NCBI RefSeq assembly: GCF_022539505.1
Contig: NC_061508.1
Location: 36,574,256-36,638,255, forward strand
Reading direction: 5' to 3'
Source: Lolium rigidum
Lineage: Eukaryota > Streptophyta > Magnoliopsida > Poales > Poaceae
Length of the DNA stretch: 64,000 nucleotides
Below the pieces are notes generated by a model that made no database searches, was not told the origin of the DNA, and saw only the letters and a program-made list of their open reading frames with translations. Position numbers and translations under genes: made by a program. Below are positions 47,936-59,622 of the stretch, in pieces (position 1 is the first letter of the stretch; each line of letters starts with the position of its first letter).

Positions 47936-48924
47936 GAAAACATTTTTCTTTTTTGCTACGGGAAAGAAGATGTGTCCGAGATGATCTAGGAGGAGTCAGC
48001 TAAATTAATGGCAATAGGCATACTGTGGTCCAAGTTAGTAGTAAGATGAATGTACATAAGAGATTCTTTGTCATGTACCGTTCGACCAAGTGGTGCTGTA
48101 AAGCATTGATTATCTCTGCCCAACAGGCCCCAAGCACTATTCAAAAAGAGAGATACGAAGGGGATACGTTGTTGTATACACTGACCAATGGAGCAGACGG
48201 CAGAACGTGATTGGTTCTGGAAACAGGAGCATCTACACCCCAGAGCCAAAACGAATTTCTGATCCTTTTGTCTATTGTTTTGTAGAAACTTTCAGCTGTG
48301 GTGTTGTGTTGTCTCTATCTGTTTTATCATTGCATTGTTGTTGCTGTGAGCTTCTTTATTCGTGTTTGATCCCAGAAAGGCCGGGGGAAAGCCATTTCAA
48401 TTGTTGATTCATGATGTGGTGTAAGAAGGAAAGAATGTACTTTTAGGTGGAACACTAATTACAATAAGAGATGGCAAAATTGATAGGAAAATATATAGTG
48501 GTGTGTACATGATTTCAAGTTTAGTCCCATAATAACAAAAATAAAATGCAAGTGTGTGCATTATTGGCCATTGGAACGGAGTAGTGATTCATAATGTAGT
48601 TTTATTTTTAGATAGTGTCATGTAATAATGAGTTGATGATTGGTGCCGAAAGCCTGGCACTCCATCTGCCTGCCATTGCTGATACGGCCGGGCGAGTTGG
48701 ACAACCCAGCAGACGATTCCAACACCGGCGATGGTCAAAGGTCTGTCCAGACTCCGAATTACTGCTAACACCAAGACAAAACGTACGGAGACCAATGGTG
48801 TGACCATTACCGGTACTAATGTGTCATTGGCCTTTGCTTCTGCGGCATACGTACTAAAATTCGGTGGATAACGTCAAGTACTCCAAAGATAAGCACGCAC
48901 ATATTGCTAACAGTAAGTAACTAG
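47936..48924. other. Sequence after the FAR1 pseudogene
   Basis: No further FAR1 motif is recognisable. ORFs at 47986-48249 (minus) and 48589-48807 (minus) lack domains. Confidence 0.45.
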
Positions 48925-48926
48925 TA

Positions 48927-49148
48927 CTCCCTCCATTAAAAAAATTGTGTATTTCTAACTTTTGATCTTAATTAAATTTTTGAAAATTTAACCAACTTTA
49001 CCTGCAAGTATAGCCATAACATCAAATCAAAATATTATTTTGTGTCATAAATATTTCCACAATTTCCTGTAAAGTGGAGCCAAAATTTATTAGATTTGAT
49101 TTAGAACAAAAGCTAAATATATATACACTTATTTATGGATGGAAAGAG
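48927..49148. mobile_element. Stowaway MITE, 222 bp
   Basis: TA at 48925-48926 and 49149-49150. Left end CTCCCTCCATTAAAAAAATT; right end read inward CTCTTTCCATCCATAAATAA, with continuing partial pairing (TAxxTTTTG arms). The interior is AT-rich and non-coding. Confidence 0.85.
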
Positions 49149-49858
49149 TACAAGAGCATCTCTAACGACCAAACTTAAATGGAACAACCTGATTCATTTC
49201 TATTCCCAGGCTAAATTTGGGCTGCAAATGCATCCCGACGGATGCAACGAACCGCGTGCATGTCCTCCCTATGTAGCCTTGGGCTCGCGTGGTAGCATTT
49301 GCGCCAGCTTCACCTTTAGCGTGCTAGCACTGGTAGGGTGGCGACGATGTGGCCTTCGGTGCCACGATTAATGCCGCCCTCTTCGCCTTTTGCGTGCTAG
49401 TGCTGGGAGGAGGCACTGGTTTCCGCGCCAGCTTCAATGCCTTGGATACGCACCGATGCTTTGAAAGGCGTGTGGTTGTGTCTGCCTTTTCCAATGTCAT
49501 TGCCACATGATGCGAAGAAGCGTCACACCATGGGCAAGTCCTGGTCGTTTAGGAAACCCTGAAACGACCATGAGGCAAGGTCCTCACGTGGTTGCCGCTG
49601 GGAGATTGAGGGGTCGTTGATACGTCCCATCAACTTCGCTCGACAGCTGTACGAGAGGGGACGCCCATGTCGTGGCCAAACGTCAACCTGCCCGCTGGTT
49701 GGCTTCTGAACTCGCGTTAGGTGTCGGTGCCATCGGTGCCACGGGAGGGGCTAGCACAGCGCGACGAGATTCACCGTTGGCGGTTCATCCTCTCACCTGA
49801 TCTGCGACATGATCCGATGTTAACGCTGGATTCATACACATGAGACACGTTCGGGTCG

Positions 49859-50245
49859 TGGGAGTTCATCCCGTGCCGTCGAGCTGGGTACAGCAAGTAC
49901 ATCCGTGGCCATAGCGACACCGACGACGGCAAGGACGACGACAACGTCGGCCCTCCTGATCATCCAGTTGGCACGCAGGAGGTTCAGCCGCTTGAGCTCA
50001 GCGAGGACGAGGCCCTCCATATGCCCATCACTCAGAGCAAGCTCGAGGAGCACGATAAGCGGGACTGCCTTGCCATCTAGCTGCAGGAATCCGTGATGGC
50101 ATTGGGAAGGCGCATCACTTCGACCGTCACCCGAACACGCGATCAGACGCACACGCCACCTCCACCGCTAGCGCCAGGCGTCGGTGGCACCCGCACATGG
50201 CCATGGGAGACACTGGCCTTCATCGACCTCGATGACGAGGAATAA
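49859..50245 (+). pseudogene. Transposon-like acidic ORF remnant
   Basis: A plus frame reads WEFIPCRRAGYSKYIRGHSD, an acidic DDGKDDDN stretch, LELSEDEALHMPITQSKLEE and, after a TAG within the frame near 50078, ALGRRITSTVTRTRDQ, PPPPLAP and FIDLDDEE before the TAA at 50243-50245. The aromatic-acidic C-terminus resembles ORFs I have seen in Triticeae transposon debris, but I cannot name the protein. An orphan Harbinger-type end (GAGCATCTCTAACG) lies upstream at 49154, without a partner. Confidence 0.35.
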
Positions 50246-51774
50246 GCGACAATGTCACAAACCCTAATTTGCTAAGGTTTTAATTTTTTTTATTCATGTT
50301 TTTATTTTTTATTTTTTCCTCTATGTAAATTAGTTTTTATTAATATAAAATCTTATCAAAAATAATTTGCATCGACCCGCTAGGTACCTGACCCAAATGG
50401 ACAAATATTACGAGAGAATGTGTCTACGTGGGACCAACCCAAACAGATCGAAAAGAATGCTTTGCATCTTGCAGCACGATATTCTTGGGAACCTTCATTA
50501 CAACAAAAAAAAAATATATATATAAGAAAAACAACTTGTATCTTGTAGCAATGCAGCGTTTACTGGCCATAGTTTACTCTTCAAAGAAGGCCTCCACGGA
50601 GAAGGAGAAGAATTAGCGCTCTCCCGTGAGTTCCCGTACGTCGCCGGCACGCGTTGCATCGCGTGGACGCAAACGCAAGATCGAACGGCCGAACGGGTCA
50701 GCTCGGTGGGCGTGCACGCGCGCGCGCGGGGGCGGCCGCCGGCCGGTGGAGCGGCGGGGCTGACGGAGGCGCTGGCGTACGTGGAGAGGCCTGGCTGCCT
50801 TCCTCGTGCCCGCGAATTGGAGCGCGCCACGGCGATGGACCGCGGCCCGGGCTTCTAGGCCGGCGACGTCCTTGTTTTTCCTGTTGCTGTTGGCCGCTGC
50901 GTTGCGTTGGACAGGGCAGTTGAGCTCTCGCTCTGGCCTTCGCATCATAAAGTATTGGTCTTGTTTTAACCATTTTTTAGAACATGTTAAAATAAACTAT
51001 TTTTGAGAAAAACGATGGTACGTGTTGTTGCTACTTCCATCTCTTTCATAATTCTTGTCGGCTCTAGCTCAAATTTAAAGTGAAATCACCACAAAAATTA
51101 TAGTGCGGAGAGAGTAGTACTAAACTACACAATTTAGTACTCATACGATCAAACGGTTCGAAGCATCTATAACAAAAGAGAAAAACTCACTCCCAAAAGA
51201 AACGATTTTGGGAGAAGGAGCAAAAAAAAAATTGCGAATGAGGGAGAAGGAGCAAATTAGCTCCTTAAATCCGATTTGGGCATACAAATAAAATGATTTC
51301 GAAGCTCGAGAATACCTAACGTTGTGATTGTAATTGCAACTAAGATCACAATTATACCCAACACCCATTGGTGGCAAAAAAAAAGAAGGGTGATGTGTCC
51401 TTTTATTCTTCTCATCTTCAACCTATTTGCATCCGCCTTGTTCTTGTAGTAATGAACGATCCTGGCTATATATGCAGCTCCAGTTGCATTTTCTCTTCTT
51501 CGATTCCCTTTTGTGTGAAGTTCGAATCTTCTAGTGTGGAACTATTTGTTAATTTAGGAATAGTATGGTGACCTTTAGCAGCGTGTAATGCTTGAAAAGG
51601 AAGAAAAAACATTGCGTGCATAAACCTTTTCCGTTTCACGTGGAATGTGTGGGGTGGGATAGGGACTTGAGTTGCGAGACCAGTCTGCATAGAAGATTCA
51701 GAAGAGATGCCTCTAATTGCTTTGGTTGCCGGCAGGCCAATCTCCTAGAAATATTCTCTCATCGATGACACAAC
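50246..51774. other. Non-coding segment, nothing recognised
   Basis: T-rich at 50280-50350, an AT microsatellite near 50515, then a GC-rich patch (50640-50940) where ORFs overlap on both strands. No domain, terminal repeat or intron-exon pattern is recognisable. Confidence 0.45.
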
Positions 51775-51802
51775 TATATCTACCCTGGAAAATTTTGGAG
51801 TA

Positions 51803-51934
51803 CTTTCTCCGTTCTATAAAGGTTATCTGAGATTTGTAAAAATTTGAATGTATCTATATAACATTTAATATCTATATTACTATATACATCTATTTTTTGG
51901 CAAATCTCACAATACCTTTATGAGACAGAGAGAA
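51803..51934. mobile_element. Stowaway MITE, 132 bp, copy A
   Basis: TA at 51801-51802 and 51935-51936. Arms CTTTCTCCGTTCTATAAAGG and, read inward, TTCTCTCTGTCTCATAAAGG continue into a shared GAGATTTG, about 34 bp. Confidence 0.88.
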
Positions 51935-52236
51935 TACTTTAATTAATAAAGTGATCAGTGATCGATTCAGGCAGATGATAATCGCAAGATAAATATATAC
52001 GCAGCTGCAGCCCGTCCGTGGCTGAACATTTCTAGATTGCTAAGAGCTTGTGGATAATCGTATGTCCACTATCTTTTCGGGCAGATGATCATCGCAAGAT
52101 AATACTGTTTATACGGAGCCCAGCCGTCCGTGGTTGAACATTTCTAGCTAGCTAAAAGAAGTTGCGGATAATCATATCTCCGCAGCCCATGATTAAACTT
52201 GTTTTGTGAATATATACCCTAGACAATTCTGGAGTA

Positions 52237-53110
52237 CTTACTTCGTTCCATAAAGGTTATCCGAGATTTGTAAAAACTTGCATGTATCTAGATACCATTA
52301 TCTATATATTTTTTTCCGAAATCGGCATATACCCCGGCTTCTGCAGCATGATGATGCACATGGCCATTTATTAAACATGATTCAAATTCGGTATTGATTA
52401 CAACTCACGCATCGCCAAGAATTGATACAAAAATAACCCAGTGAAAAAAGCAACACATAATATGACTACACATCAACATGGCCTCTATGTCGCCAGCCAG
52501 CCAGACACAAGATATCCTGAGCGACCATCTGGAGCCGTGTGCGTCCAGAAACCATGGCATCCCGCTGTCACTCAGGCGAAAGGAGGGCCCAAAGCTGAAC
52601 CCAATGTGCCACCATATGAATAACCTACAAAAAGTGGAAATTTTTTTTTTTGTTAAAGATGATATCATTTCTGACTCTCCATATGACCAACATAAAGCAG
52701 AAATCCCAATCCGGATAAAAGCCTTAGATTGTCTATCTACTTCATTCAACCAGTTACCAAACATATTAGTAATATTGGTTACTAATTTTGGTTGGAGGCG
52801 GAATATCATAAGTGAAATTAATCGTATGCCAAAGAAGCTTAGCTAAAGGACATTCAATAAAAAGGTGGTCAATAGTCTCCTGGTTCCCGCAGAAAACACA
52901 TTTCGTACACCCATTTCAGTGACGTTTAGCTAAATTATCTTTAGTTAACAGAACCCCTTGTTACTCAAAAACCACATGAAAATCTTTATCTTTAACCTTT
53001 CAGAGATACTTTCTCAAAAAAAGGGGTATGGTCATTCATAAAATCCTCATACATAGATATATTCAAATTTTGACAAATCTCACACTACTACCTTTATTAG
53101 ACAGAGATAA
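52237..53110. mobile_element. Stowaway MITE, copy B, split by a LINE
   Basis: Left arm CTTACTTCGTTCCATAAAGG at 52237; right arm ends at 53110 before TA 53111-53112, read inward TTATCTCTGTCTAATAAAGG. The same family as copy A. The two halves are about 740 bp apart because of an inserted LINE fragment. Confidence 0.82.
52309..53054 (-). mobile_element. 5'-truncated LINE, zinc-knuckle and C-terminus of reverse transcriptase
   Basis: On the minus strand a reading with a few frame changes gives LKIKIFMWFLSNKGVLLTKDN, CTKCVFCGNQETIDHLFIEC and PLAKLLWHTINF, the zf-RVT domain of plant LINE reverse transcriptases, with its C-x2-C...H...C pattern. It continues into FGNWLNEVDRQSKAFIRIG and ALCWS. The T run at 52309-52315 is the A tail of a minus-oriented insertion. 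Everything upstream of zf-RVT (endonuclease, RT core) is missing, as expected of 5' truncation. A target duplication could not be defined confidently in the AT-rich MITE. Confidence 0.82.
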
Positions 53111-53175
53111 TACTCTAATTAATAAAGTGATCAATTCAGGCAGATGATAATCGCAAGATAATATATACGCAGCCC

Positions 53176-53333
53176 CATGGGCGGATCCACCATCCCTCCA
53201 GCCCGGGCGGCCGCCCGGGCTTCGCGGCGGCGGTACGCCTAGTATCATATGTTGTTCCATAGCATTTTTTCCTAAAAAATGGCATGATAGGCATGTTTGC
53301 CCAGGCTTCTAGAAATTTCTAGGTCCGCCCATG
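53176..53333. mobile_element. hAT-like MITE, 158 bp
   Basis: An 8-bp target duplication CGCAGCCC at 53168-53175 and 53334-53341 flanks 10-bp inverted ends CATGGGCGGA. The interior contains a strong palindrome around GCCCGGGCGGCCGCCCGGGC. An 8-bp duplication and a CA..G start point to the hAT superfamily. No ORF. Confidence 0.85.
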
Positions 53334-53545
53334 CGCAGCCCGGCCGTGGCTGAACATTTCTAGCTAACTAGCTAAGAACTTGTGGATAATCGTATGTCCG
53401 CTATCTATTCACGCAGATGATAATGCAAGATAATATATACGCAGCTCGGCCGTGGCTGAACATTTCTAGCTTGCTAATAAAGCGTTGTGGATAATCGTGT
53501 CTCCGCAGAGCATGATTAAACTTGCTTTGTGATGGTGTTTATATG

Positions 53546-56500
53546 TGAAGCAAAGTCAAAACTTGAGTATGGAGGTCCCCCGCAAGAAAAAAAAACTTAA
53601 GTATGGAGGTGCCCATCCATCGCATGTGCCTTGATGCGGCGGTAGCTGTTCATAATATTCCGGCTCCGGCCGTTCCAACAGCCTACGGCCTGTACTATGC
53701 TAACCCACTAGCCATGCGACACGAGTTACTCACAAGGCCACGACTAACCGTCCTGATGCGACACCATGCATGTTCTCCAGGACATGGTGATGACGATGGG
53801 ATGGCCGGGAACCCTGCATTCGCCGGCTTCCATCGGTTTCGCCGAGGCAACGACAGTCTACAGACGGAGCGGATAGGCCTGTGCGCGCGCGCCAGGGGCT
53901 GGAAGAAACCCGTCGCCGGAGAGCCGGGCACCACGGGGCAGAGGGCAGCCGACGGACGGCCGGCCGGTGGCGACGCACGCAGCACGTCGCGATTAATGGG
54001 CCAGCCTCAATTATTCCTGCGGATAATCCTGGCTAATGTGCTAACGCGATGCGCACCGGATCGTCGGATCTGGACGCGTCGTGCGTAATGTCTCGTACAG
54101 CGACGCCTACCCGTGATAGTGTACTTTGCTTGTGTTATAAAAACGATAAGTAAATAACGAATAACGATAAAGAAAAACGCAGCGGAGACACGAGATTTAA
54201 CGTGGAAACTCCTTCCAACACAGAAGAGGAAAAAACCATGGACGTCAGCCAGTAAAACTTCACTATATCGGAGAGTGTTTACAAACGCCGTGAGTTATCT
54301 TATAATCTGATAAATCCTAGCCGGTGGCTTACAAGATGTATATATAGGCGGTGCCAATGATCCGTACCGTACCGCGGGGGGCTGCCGCCCACCTACGCTT
54401 CGGCCCAAGCCTCCGGCGACGGGTCTCACTCCGCTCGTCAGAAGTTAGCCTCCCTTTAGTATATGAATTTGGATCACAATACAACAGCTTGATTTTCGCT
54501 AGGCGGAAGGCCATCTCCAACGGGGCGATATAAAACAGACGTTTAAAGTGGTCGTACACATCTGTTTGGATCGACCTGCGAACATGAAAATAGTTTTTTT
54601 ACTGTGTATCCGTTTGCGCTAGGTAGGAGTGCACCTAGCAAGCTGACGCATTTGGTCCGGGATATGAATTTGGGTGTTTAAACAACAAAATAAGCATGTT
54701 TAAAATAGTTATTTACTACATCTAAATATTTCAAAGTATGCATTAAATATTAGCTGATATTGATGACAACACAATGTCTTTATGGTCAGCCAATGCCCAC
54801 TAGTGCTCAATCAAATCCTTCTGCAGATGTTTAGACATATTGTCGTTAGTGACTTCAACATTCATATGCAGCTCATCGATTGGCGCAACTAGCTCACCCC
54901 AGAAATCTCATATATTTTCATTGAGGCCACCGACAGATGTTTGCCCCCCCAACTACGCGATAGATGCGTTCAAGAATCTACCCGGCTCTAATCTTGTTCT
55001 CCGGCGCAGCGAGGCCCGGACATACATTGGGTACTACGGTGGTGTGGTAGGGTGGGGTCGGGGGAGGAGGAAGCAAATCTGTGCGGTCGATTTCGCTATC
55101 CTTGACGTACGGAACCGGGTTAGAATACAAGGACACTCGGTGCAATCGCGCAGCGTCTGCCGAGACGCATCCGAGGCGCATATTTGAACCGTTTTTGCGT
55201 CTACGGATAGCCCAATTACTATGCGTCAAGCCGTTGGGTGCAGACGCAGTTTTTGAGCGCGCGGTCGCAAACAGTCGCTCCGCGTTTGTTTGCGATCGAA
55301 AATGTCCTAAGCGCATTTCCGGCTGGTCAAGCGGACGGAAGAGCACGAATCCATCTATTCCTAGCTTAAATTTTGTTGGGAATGTGTCTACACGAATCGT
55401 CCCGTGGACGGTGACCCTCTTTCACCCTGGATCCGTCCATCCTTGATTCAGAAAATATAATAAGGAGAACTTTTTACCAATACCCCAGGGATTAGGTGGA
55501 ACCATTTCCCTCAAGCAATTCCCTCAAACCTCTTCCTTGCTAATCTCTCTCTTCAAAACAAGGCTGGCCGAGCTTCTTTGGCATCGCTGCAAGCTGCTAG
55601 AGTCCAAAACGTGAGCTAGGGGAACATTTGGGATTTGGGGCTCAGGTGCTCGTCCCATCCAATCCCGGGCTGCAAAACAAGCTAGTGGAGACTTATTTGG
55701 ATCTCAGTAGCCCGGGTGAAACATTGGAAACCCTTTCAATACCATCGTGCAAAAAATGCGCCATTCCATGAGTGTCGGTTGCGGTAACCAACAAACCAGT
55801 AGGCTAAGCTAGGTTAGGAGAGATTTTGATTATCTAGCAGGGACGTGCGTGGGCTGTCTTGTTGGTTGTTGGGTTTCATGGGCTCACCAGCTTCCCCATG
55901 TCTCGACCGGCGAGTTTGCAAGGCCTGGCGAACGGAACTGTTGGGCCGCATTTTCCTAGGCTGTCCGGGTTGCCTCCTGGAACCCTGCTCGTACGTCCAG
56001 TCGTACTATGCGTTCATTTCCAGATGCCTCCTACTCCTACTATTATCAAGGCCCTTTACATGCAATCTTTTTGGTCTCATTCCGCGTCATCTCAAGCATG
56101 ATCGGGGATTGCAAGGGCATGGCCACGCCAGATGACAAGCTATATATATATGCAGATTCTAGTTAGCTGATGGTGCGTTTAGAACTTTTCAGCTGCCTAT
56201 TTGCTTCCTCAGCCGATGGTGCGTCGGTAATAGAGAGAAAACTTGTCAACTTCCTCAGCTATGGGGAGATAGAACATACATGGTTGATCCTCGATTGTAT
56301 ATATATGCGGTGACTTGAATTGTTAATAATTAATAATGTACCCGAGTAGTTTCCTTGTGGTTGTTAGAAATCGATGGGAAAGTGATAGCCATCAGCTCGG
56401 CTGCAACTACAGCCGTTTTGACAGCTATTACTTTCACACATGCAAGAGCAGACCCCTAGTCACTGATATAAACATCAAAAAGAAAAACCCCGAATGTAGT

Positions 56501-57180
56501 AAGTTTTCTGTGTATGTAGCATTTTTAGAAATGCAACATCGTTTTGCAATATTCTCCTGAGAATAAGTAAAGAACTTGCGACGTGTGGGCAAAAAAGTTC
56601 CGAAACATTTCAGGCATGTCAACGTAGCAAAAGAACTTTCTGTGTAAAAGATCCTCATTCTTGGGAGGAAAATGTAAAAATCATTGGGGGCGGCTACGTC
56701 GGACAGGCACCGTGATTTGTGGCGGGAAAATGCCTTGGGGTGTGGAATTGCTCCCGGAGGGAGGCAGGGCCGCTGCGGAAGCAAGCAACTGTCAAACTTG
56801 GCCGGAGGGCGCCAAAGTGCCAGCAGCTGATTAGGGAGGGGTGGGGGGCGGGACCCTGTTTCCTGCCAAGCATGCCCATACGCAAACGCAATGCAACGGA
56901 AAAGCAACACGATTGAACAACAAGATTTCCAAAGAGAAATGTGCAAACAATACCTTCCTCTCTGACGGAAACTCCAGAAACGAAATTAGAATCCCCATCG
57001 AGGTAATACTTACGAATGGATGTTGATGCGGTCAGCTCCATCGTAACTCCCTCCCTTGCTAAAAATTGCAATAAGTTCATGGTTGTCTCAGTGTTTCACT
57101 AAGCGTTGGGTAGGTTGTGCACCTACGCATACAACAAGACACTATGTGCAACGGAATGCGAGGCAGCGTGCGTCTTGCGG
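53546..57180. other. Intergenic region with little recognisable content
   Basis: ORFs such as 53603-54088 (plus), 54840-55187 (plus), 54978-55346 (minus) and 56434-56946 (minus) have no domain and conflict with one another. 54145-54500 includes AGATTTAACGTGGAAACTCC, a motif I associate with Copia LTRs, without ends. 54512-55325 has a Harbinger-like GGCCATCTCCAACGG start and GCGCATTTCC-type tail, too diverged to define. The rest shows nothing I can name. Confidence 0.45.
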
Positions 57181-57280
57181 NNNNNNNNNNNNNNNNNNNN
57201 NNNNNNNNNNNNNNNNNNNNNNNNNNNNNNNNNNNNNNNNNNNNNNNNNNNNNNNNNNNNNNNNNNNNNNNNNNNNNNNN
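57181..57280. other. Assembly gap, 100 N
   Basis: Exactly 100 unspecified bases. The sequence on the right resembles a Copia LTR, so the gap probably hides more repeat. Confidence 0.95.
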
Positions 57281-57730
57281 TTGAGGCCGGCCACCCCCTC
57301 CCAAACCCTAGCCGCCTATTTCTCCTCCATATCTCCCGCGTAGCTTTAGCGAAGCTCCGCCGGAGTTCTTCACCGCCACCGACACCACGCCGTCGTGCTG
57401 TCGGATTCAAGAGGAGCTACTACTTCCGCTGCCCGCTGGAACGGGGAGGTGGACGTCGTCTTCATCAACAACCGAACGTGTGACCGAGTACGGAGGTGCT
57501 CGCCCGTTCGTGGCGCCGAACCGATCGTGATCAAGATCTTCTACGCGCTTTTGCAAGCGGCAAGTGAACGTCTACCGCAGCAACAAGAGCCTCATCTTGT
57601 AGGCTTTGGAATCTCTTCAAGGGTGAGACTCGATACCCCTTCGTTGCTACCGTCTTCTAGATTGCATCTTGGCTTGGATTGCGTGTTCGCGGTAGGAAAA
57701 TTTTTGTTTTCTATGCAACGTTATCCTACA
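57281..57730 (-). mobile_element. Copia LTR end, minus orientation
   Basis: On the minus strand the sequence starts at 57730 with TGTAGGATAACGTTGCATAG and continues AAATTTTTCCTACCGCGAA, resembling the 5' start of cereal Copia LTRs of the Angela/BARE/WIS type (TGTTGGGGAACGTTGCAT by memory). The other end of the LTR is lost in the gap. The plus-frame ORF 57395-57820 is not a gene. Confidence 0.6.
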
Positions 57731-58031
57731 GGACTAGGAGGCATCGGAGAATACAATTGCCCATTAGCGGATACAGAATCTTCTAAAATTTCCATGTGGC
57801 AAAATCTGCCTCAACATTAATAGCATAACAATCTCAGGAGATCGGGTGATAAAAACAATGATGTAGAGACAAGGTGGTAGATGCTCATGATGTTGGGATG
57901 GCTCGTGCCAGGAGGGCTCATTTGACTATGCCTAATGGGGTACTCATCTCGTTAGCACACCATATAATTTGTGTGGCTGCTTCATTCTGTAACAATGCTT
58001 ATACCATTGAGCCCACGGCAGATGGACTAGG
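57731..58031. other. Spacer between Copia LTR and minus-strand Gypsy element
   Basis: About 300 bp without recognisable coding content. The last bases before the Gypsy LTR (CTAGG at 58027-58031) are the candidate target duplication; its partner would lie beyond the window. Confidence 0.4.
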
Positions 58032-59622
58032 TGATGCGCGTAGTTAACACGTCCGTTGGGAACCCCAAGAGGAAGGTGTGATGCGCACAGCAGCAAGTTT
58101 TCCCTCAGTAAGAAACCAAGGTTATCGAACCAGTAGGAGCCAAGAAGCACGTTGAAGGTTGATGGCGGAGGAGTGTAGTGCGGCGCAACACCGGGGATTC
58201 CGGCGCCAACGTGGAACCCTGCACAACACAATCACGGAACTTTGCCCCAACGTAACAGCGAGGTTGTCAATCTCACCGGCTTGCTGTAAAAAATGGATTA
58301 GATGTATAGTGTGGATGATGATGTTTGTTTGCGAAGAACAGTAAAGAACAATTGCAGTAGATTGTATTTCAGATGTAAAGAATAGGACCGGGGTCCACAG
58401 TTCACTAGCGGTGTCTCTCCCATAAGATAGCAGATGTTGGGTGAACAAATTACAGTTGGGAAATTGACAAACAAAGAAGGCATAACAATGCACATACATA
58501 TATCATGATGAGTACTATGAGATTTAATCAGGGCATTACGACAAAGTACATAGACCGCTATCCAGCATGCATCTATGCCTAAAAAGTCCACCTTCAGGTT
58601 ATCATCCGAACCCCTCCGGTATTAAGTTGTAAACAACGAGACAATTGCGTTAAGTATGGTGCGTAATGTAATCAACACAAATATCCTTACACAAAGCATC
58701 GATGTTTTATCCCTAGTGGCAACGAGACATCCACAACCTTAGAACTTTACGTCACTTGTCCCGCATTTAATGGAGGCATGAACCCACTATCGAGCATAAA
58801 TACTCCCTCCTGGAGTCACAAGTATCAACTTGGCCGAGCCTCTACTAGCAACGGAGAGCATGCAATAACATAAATAACATATATGATAGATTGATAATCA
58901 ACTTGACATAGTATTCAATATTCATCGGATCCCAACAAACACAACATGAAGGATTACAAATAGATGATCTTGATCATGATAGGCAGCTCACAAGATCTAA
59001 CATGATAGCACAATGAGGAGAAGACGACCATCTAGCTACTGCTATGGACCCATAGTCCGGGGTGAACTACTCACACATCGATCCGGAGGCGATCATGGCG
59101 ATGAAGAGACCGTCCGGAGATGATTCCCCTCTCGGAAGGGTGCCGGAGGCGATCTCCCGAATCCCCGAGATGGGATTGGCGGCGGCGGCGTCTGCGGAAG
59201 GTTTTCCGTATCGTGGCTCTCGGTACTGGGGGTTTCCCGGAGGCTTTAAGTAGGCGGAAGGGCGGAGTCGGGAGAGTCACGGGGGCCCCAGACGCTAGGG
59301 CCGCGCGGGCCCCCCTTAGGCCGCGCCGCCCTAGTGTGGCGGCGCCCCGTGGCCCCACTTCGTCTCCCCTCTGGTCTTCTGGAAGCTTCATGGAAAAATA
59401 GGCCCCTGGGCGTTGATTTCGTCCAATTCCGAGAATACTTCCTTACTAGGATTTCTGAAACCAAAAACAGCAGAAACAACAGAATCGACTCTTCGGCATC
59501 TCGTCAATAGGTTAGTGCCGGAAAATGCATAAATATGACATATAATGTGTATAAAACATGTGAGTATCATCATAAAAGTAGCATGGAACATAAGAAATTA
59601 TAGATACGTTTGGGACGTATCA
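58032..59622 (-). repeat. 3' LTR of minus-strand Gypsy element
   Basis: In element sense it begins TGATACGTCCCAAACG at 59622 and ends ACGCGCATCA at 58032, 1591 bp. The GC-rich block at 59080-59400 corresponds to the promoter-proximal block of the left-array LTRs. Confidence 0.88.

Larger units (their letters stand above)
51775..53545. repeat. Tandem segmental duplication with nested insertions
   Basis: Copy A (about 51775-52208) and copy B (about 52209-53545) share the order ACCCT(G/A)..ATT.TGGAG, TA, Stowaway MITE, TA, CTAATTAATAAAGTGATC, then two diverged repeats of about 120 bp each (51964-52079, 52080-52212; 53132-53411, 53412-53536). The repeats contain GATGATAATCGCAAGATAAT and GGCTGAACATTTCTAG. 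Copy B is longer because of a LINE in its MITE and a hAT-like MITE in its first repeat. Confidence 0.8.

Noticed and set aside
53603..54088. 161-aa plus ORF starting MEVPIHRMCLDAA
   Set aside because: No similarity I can recognise, no splice or promoter context, and a long minus ORF (53695-53985) covers the same bases.
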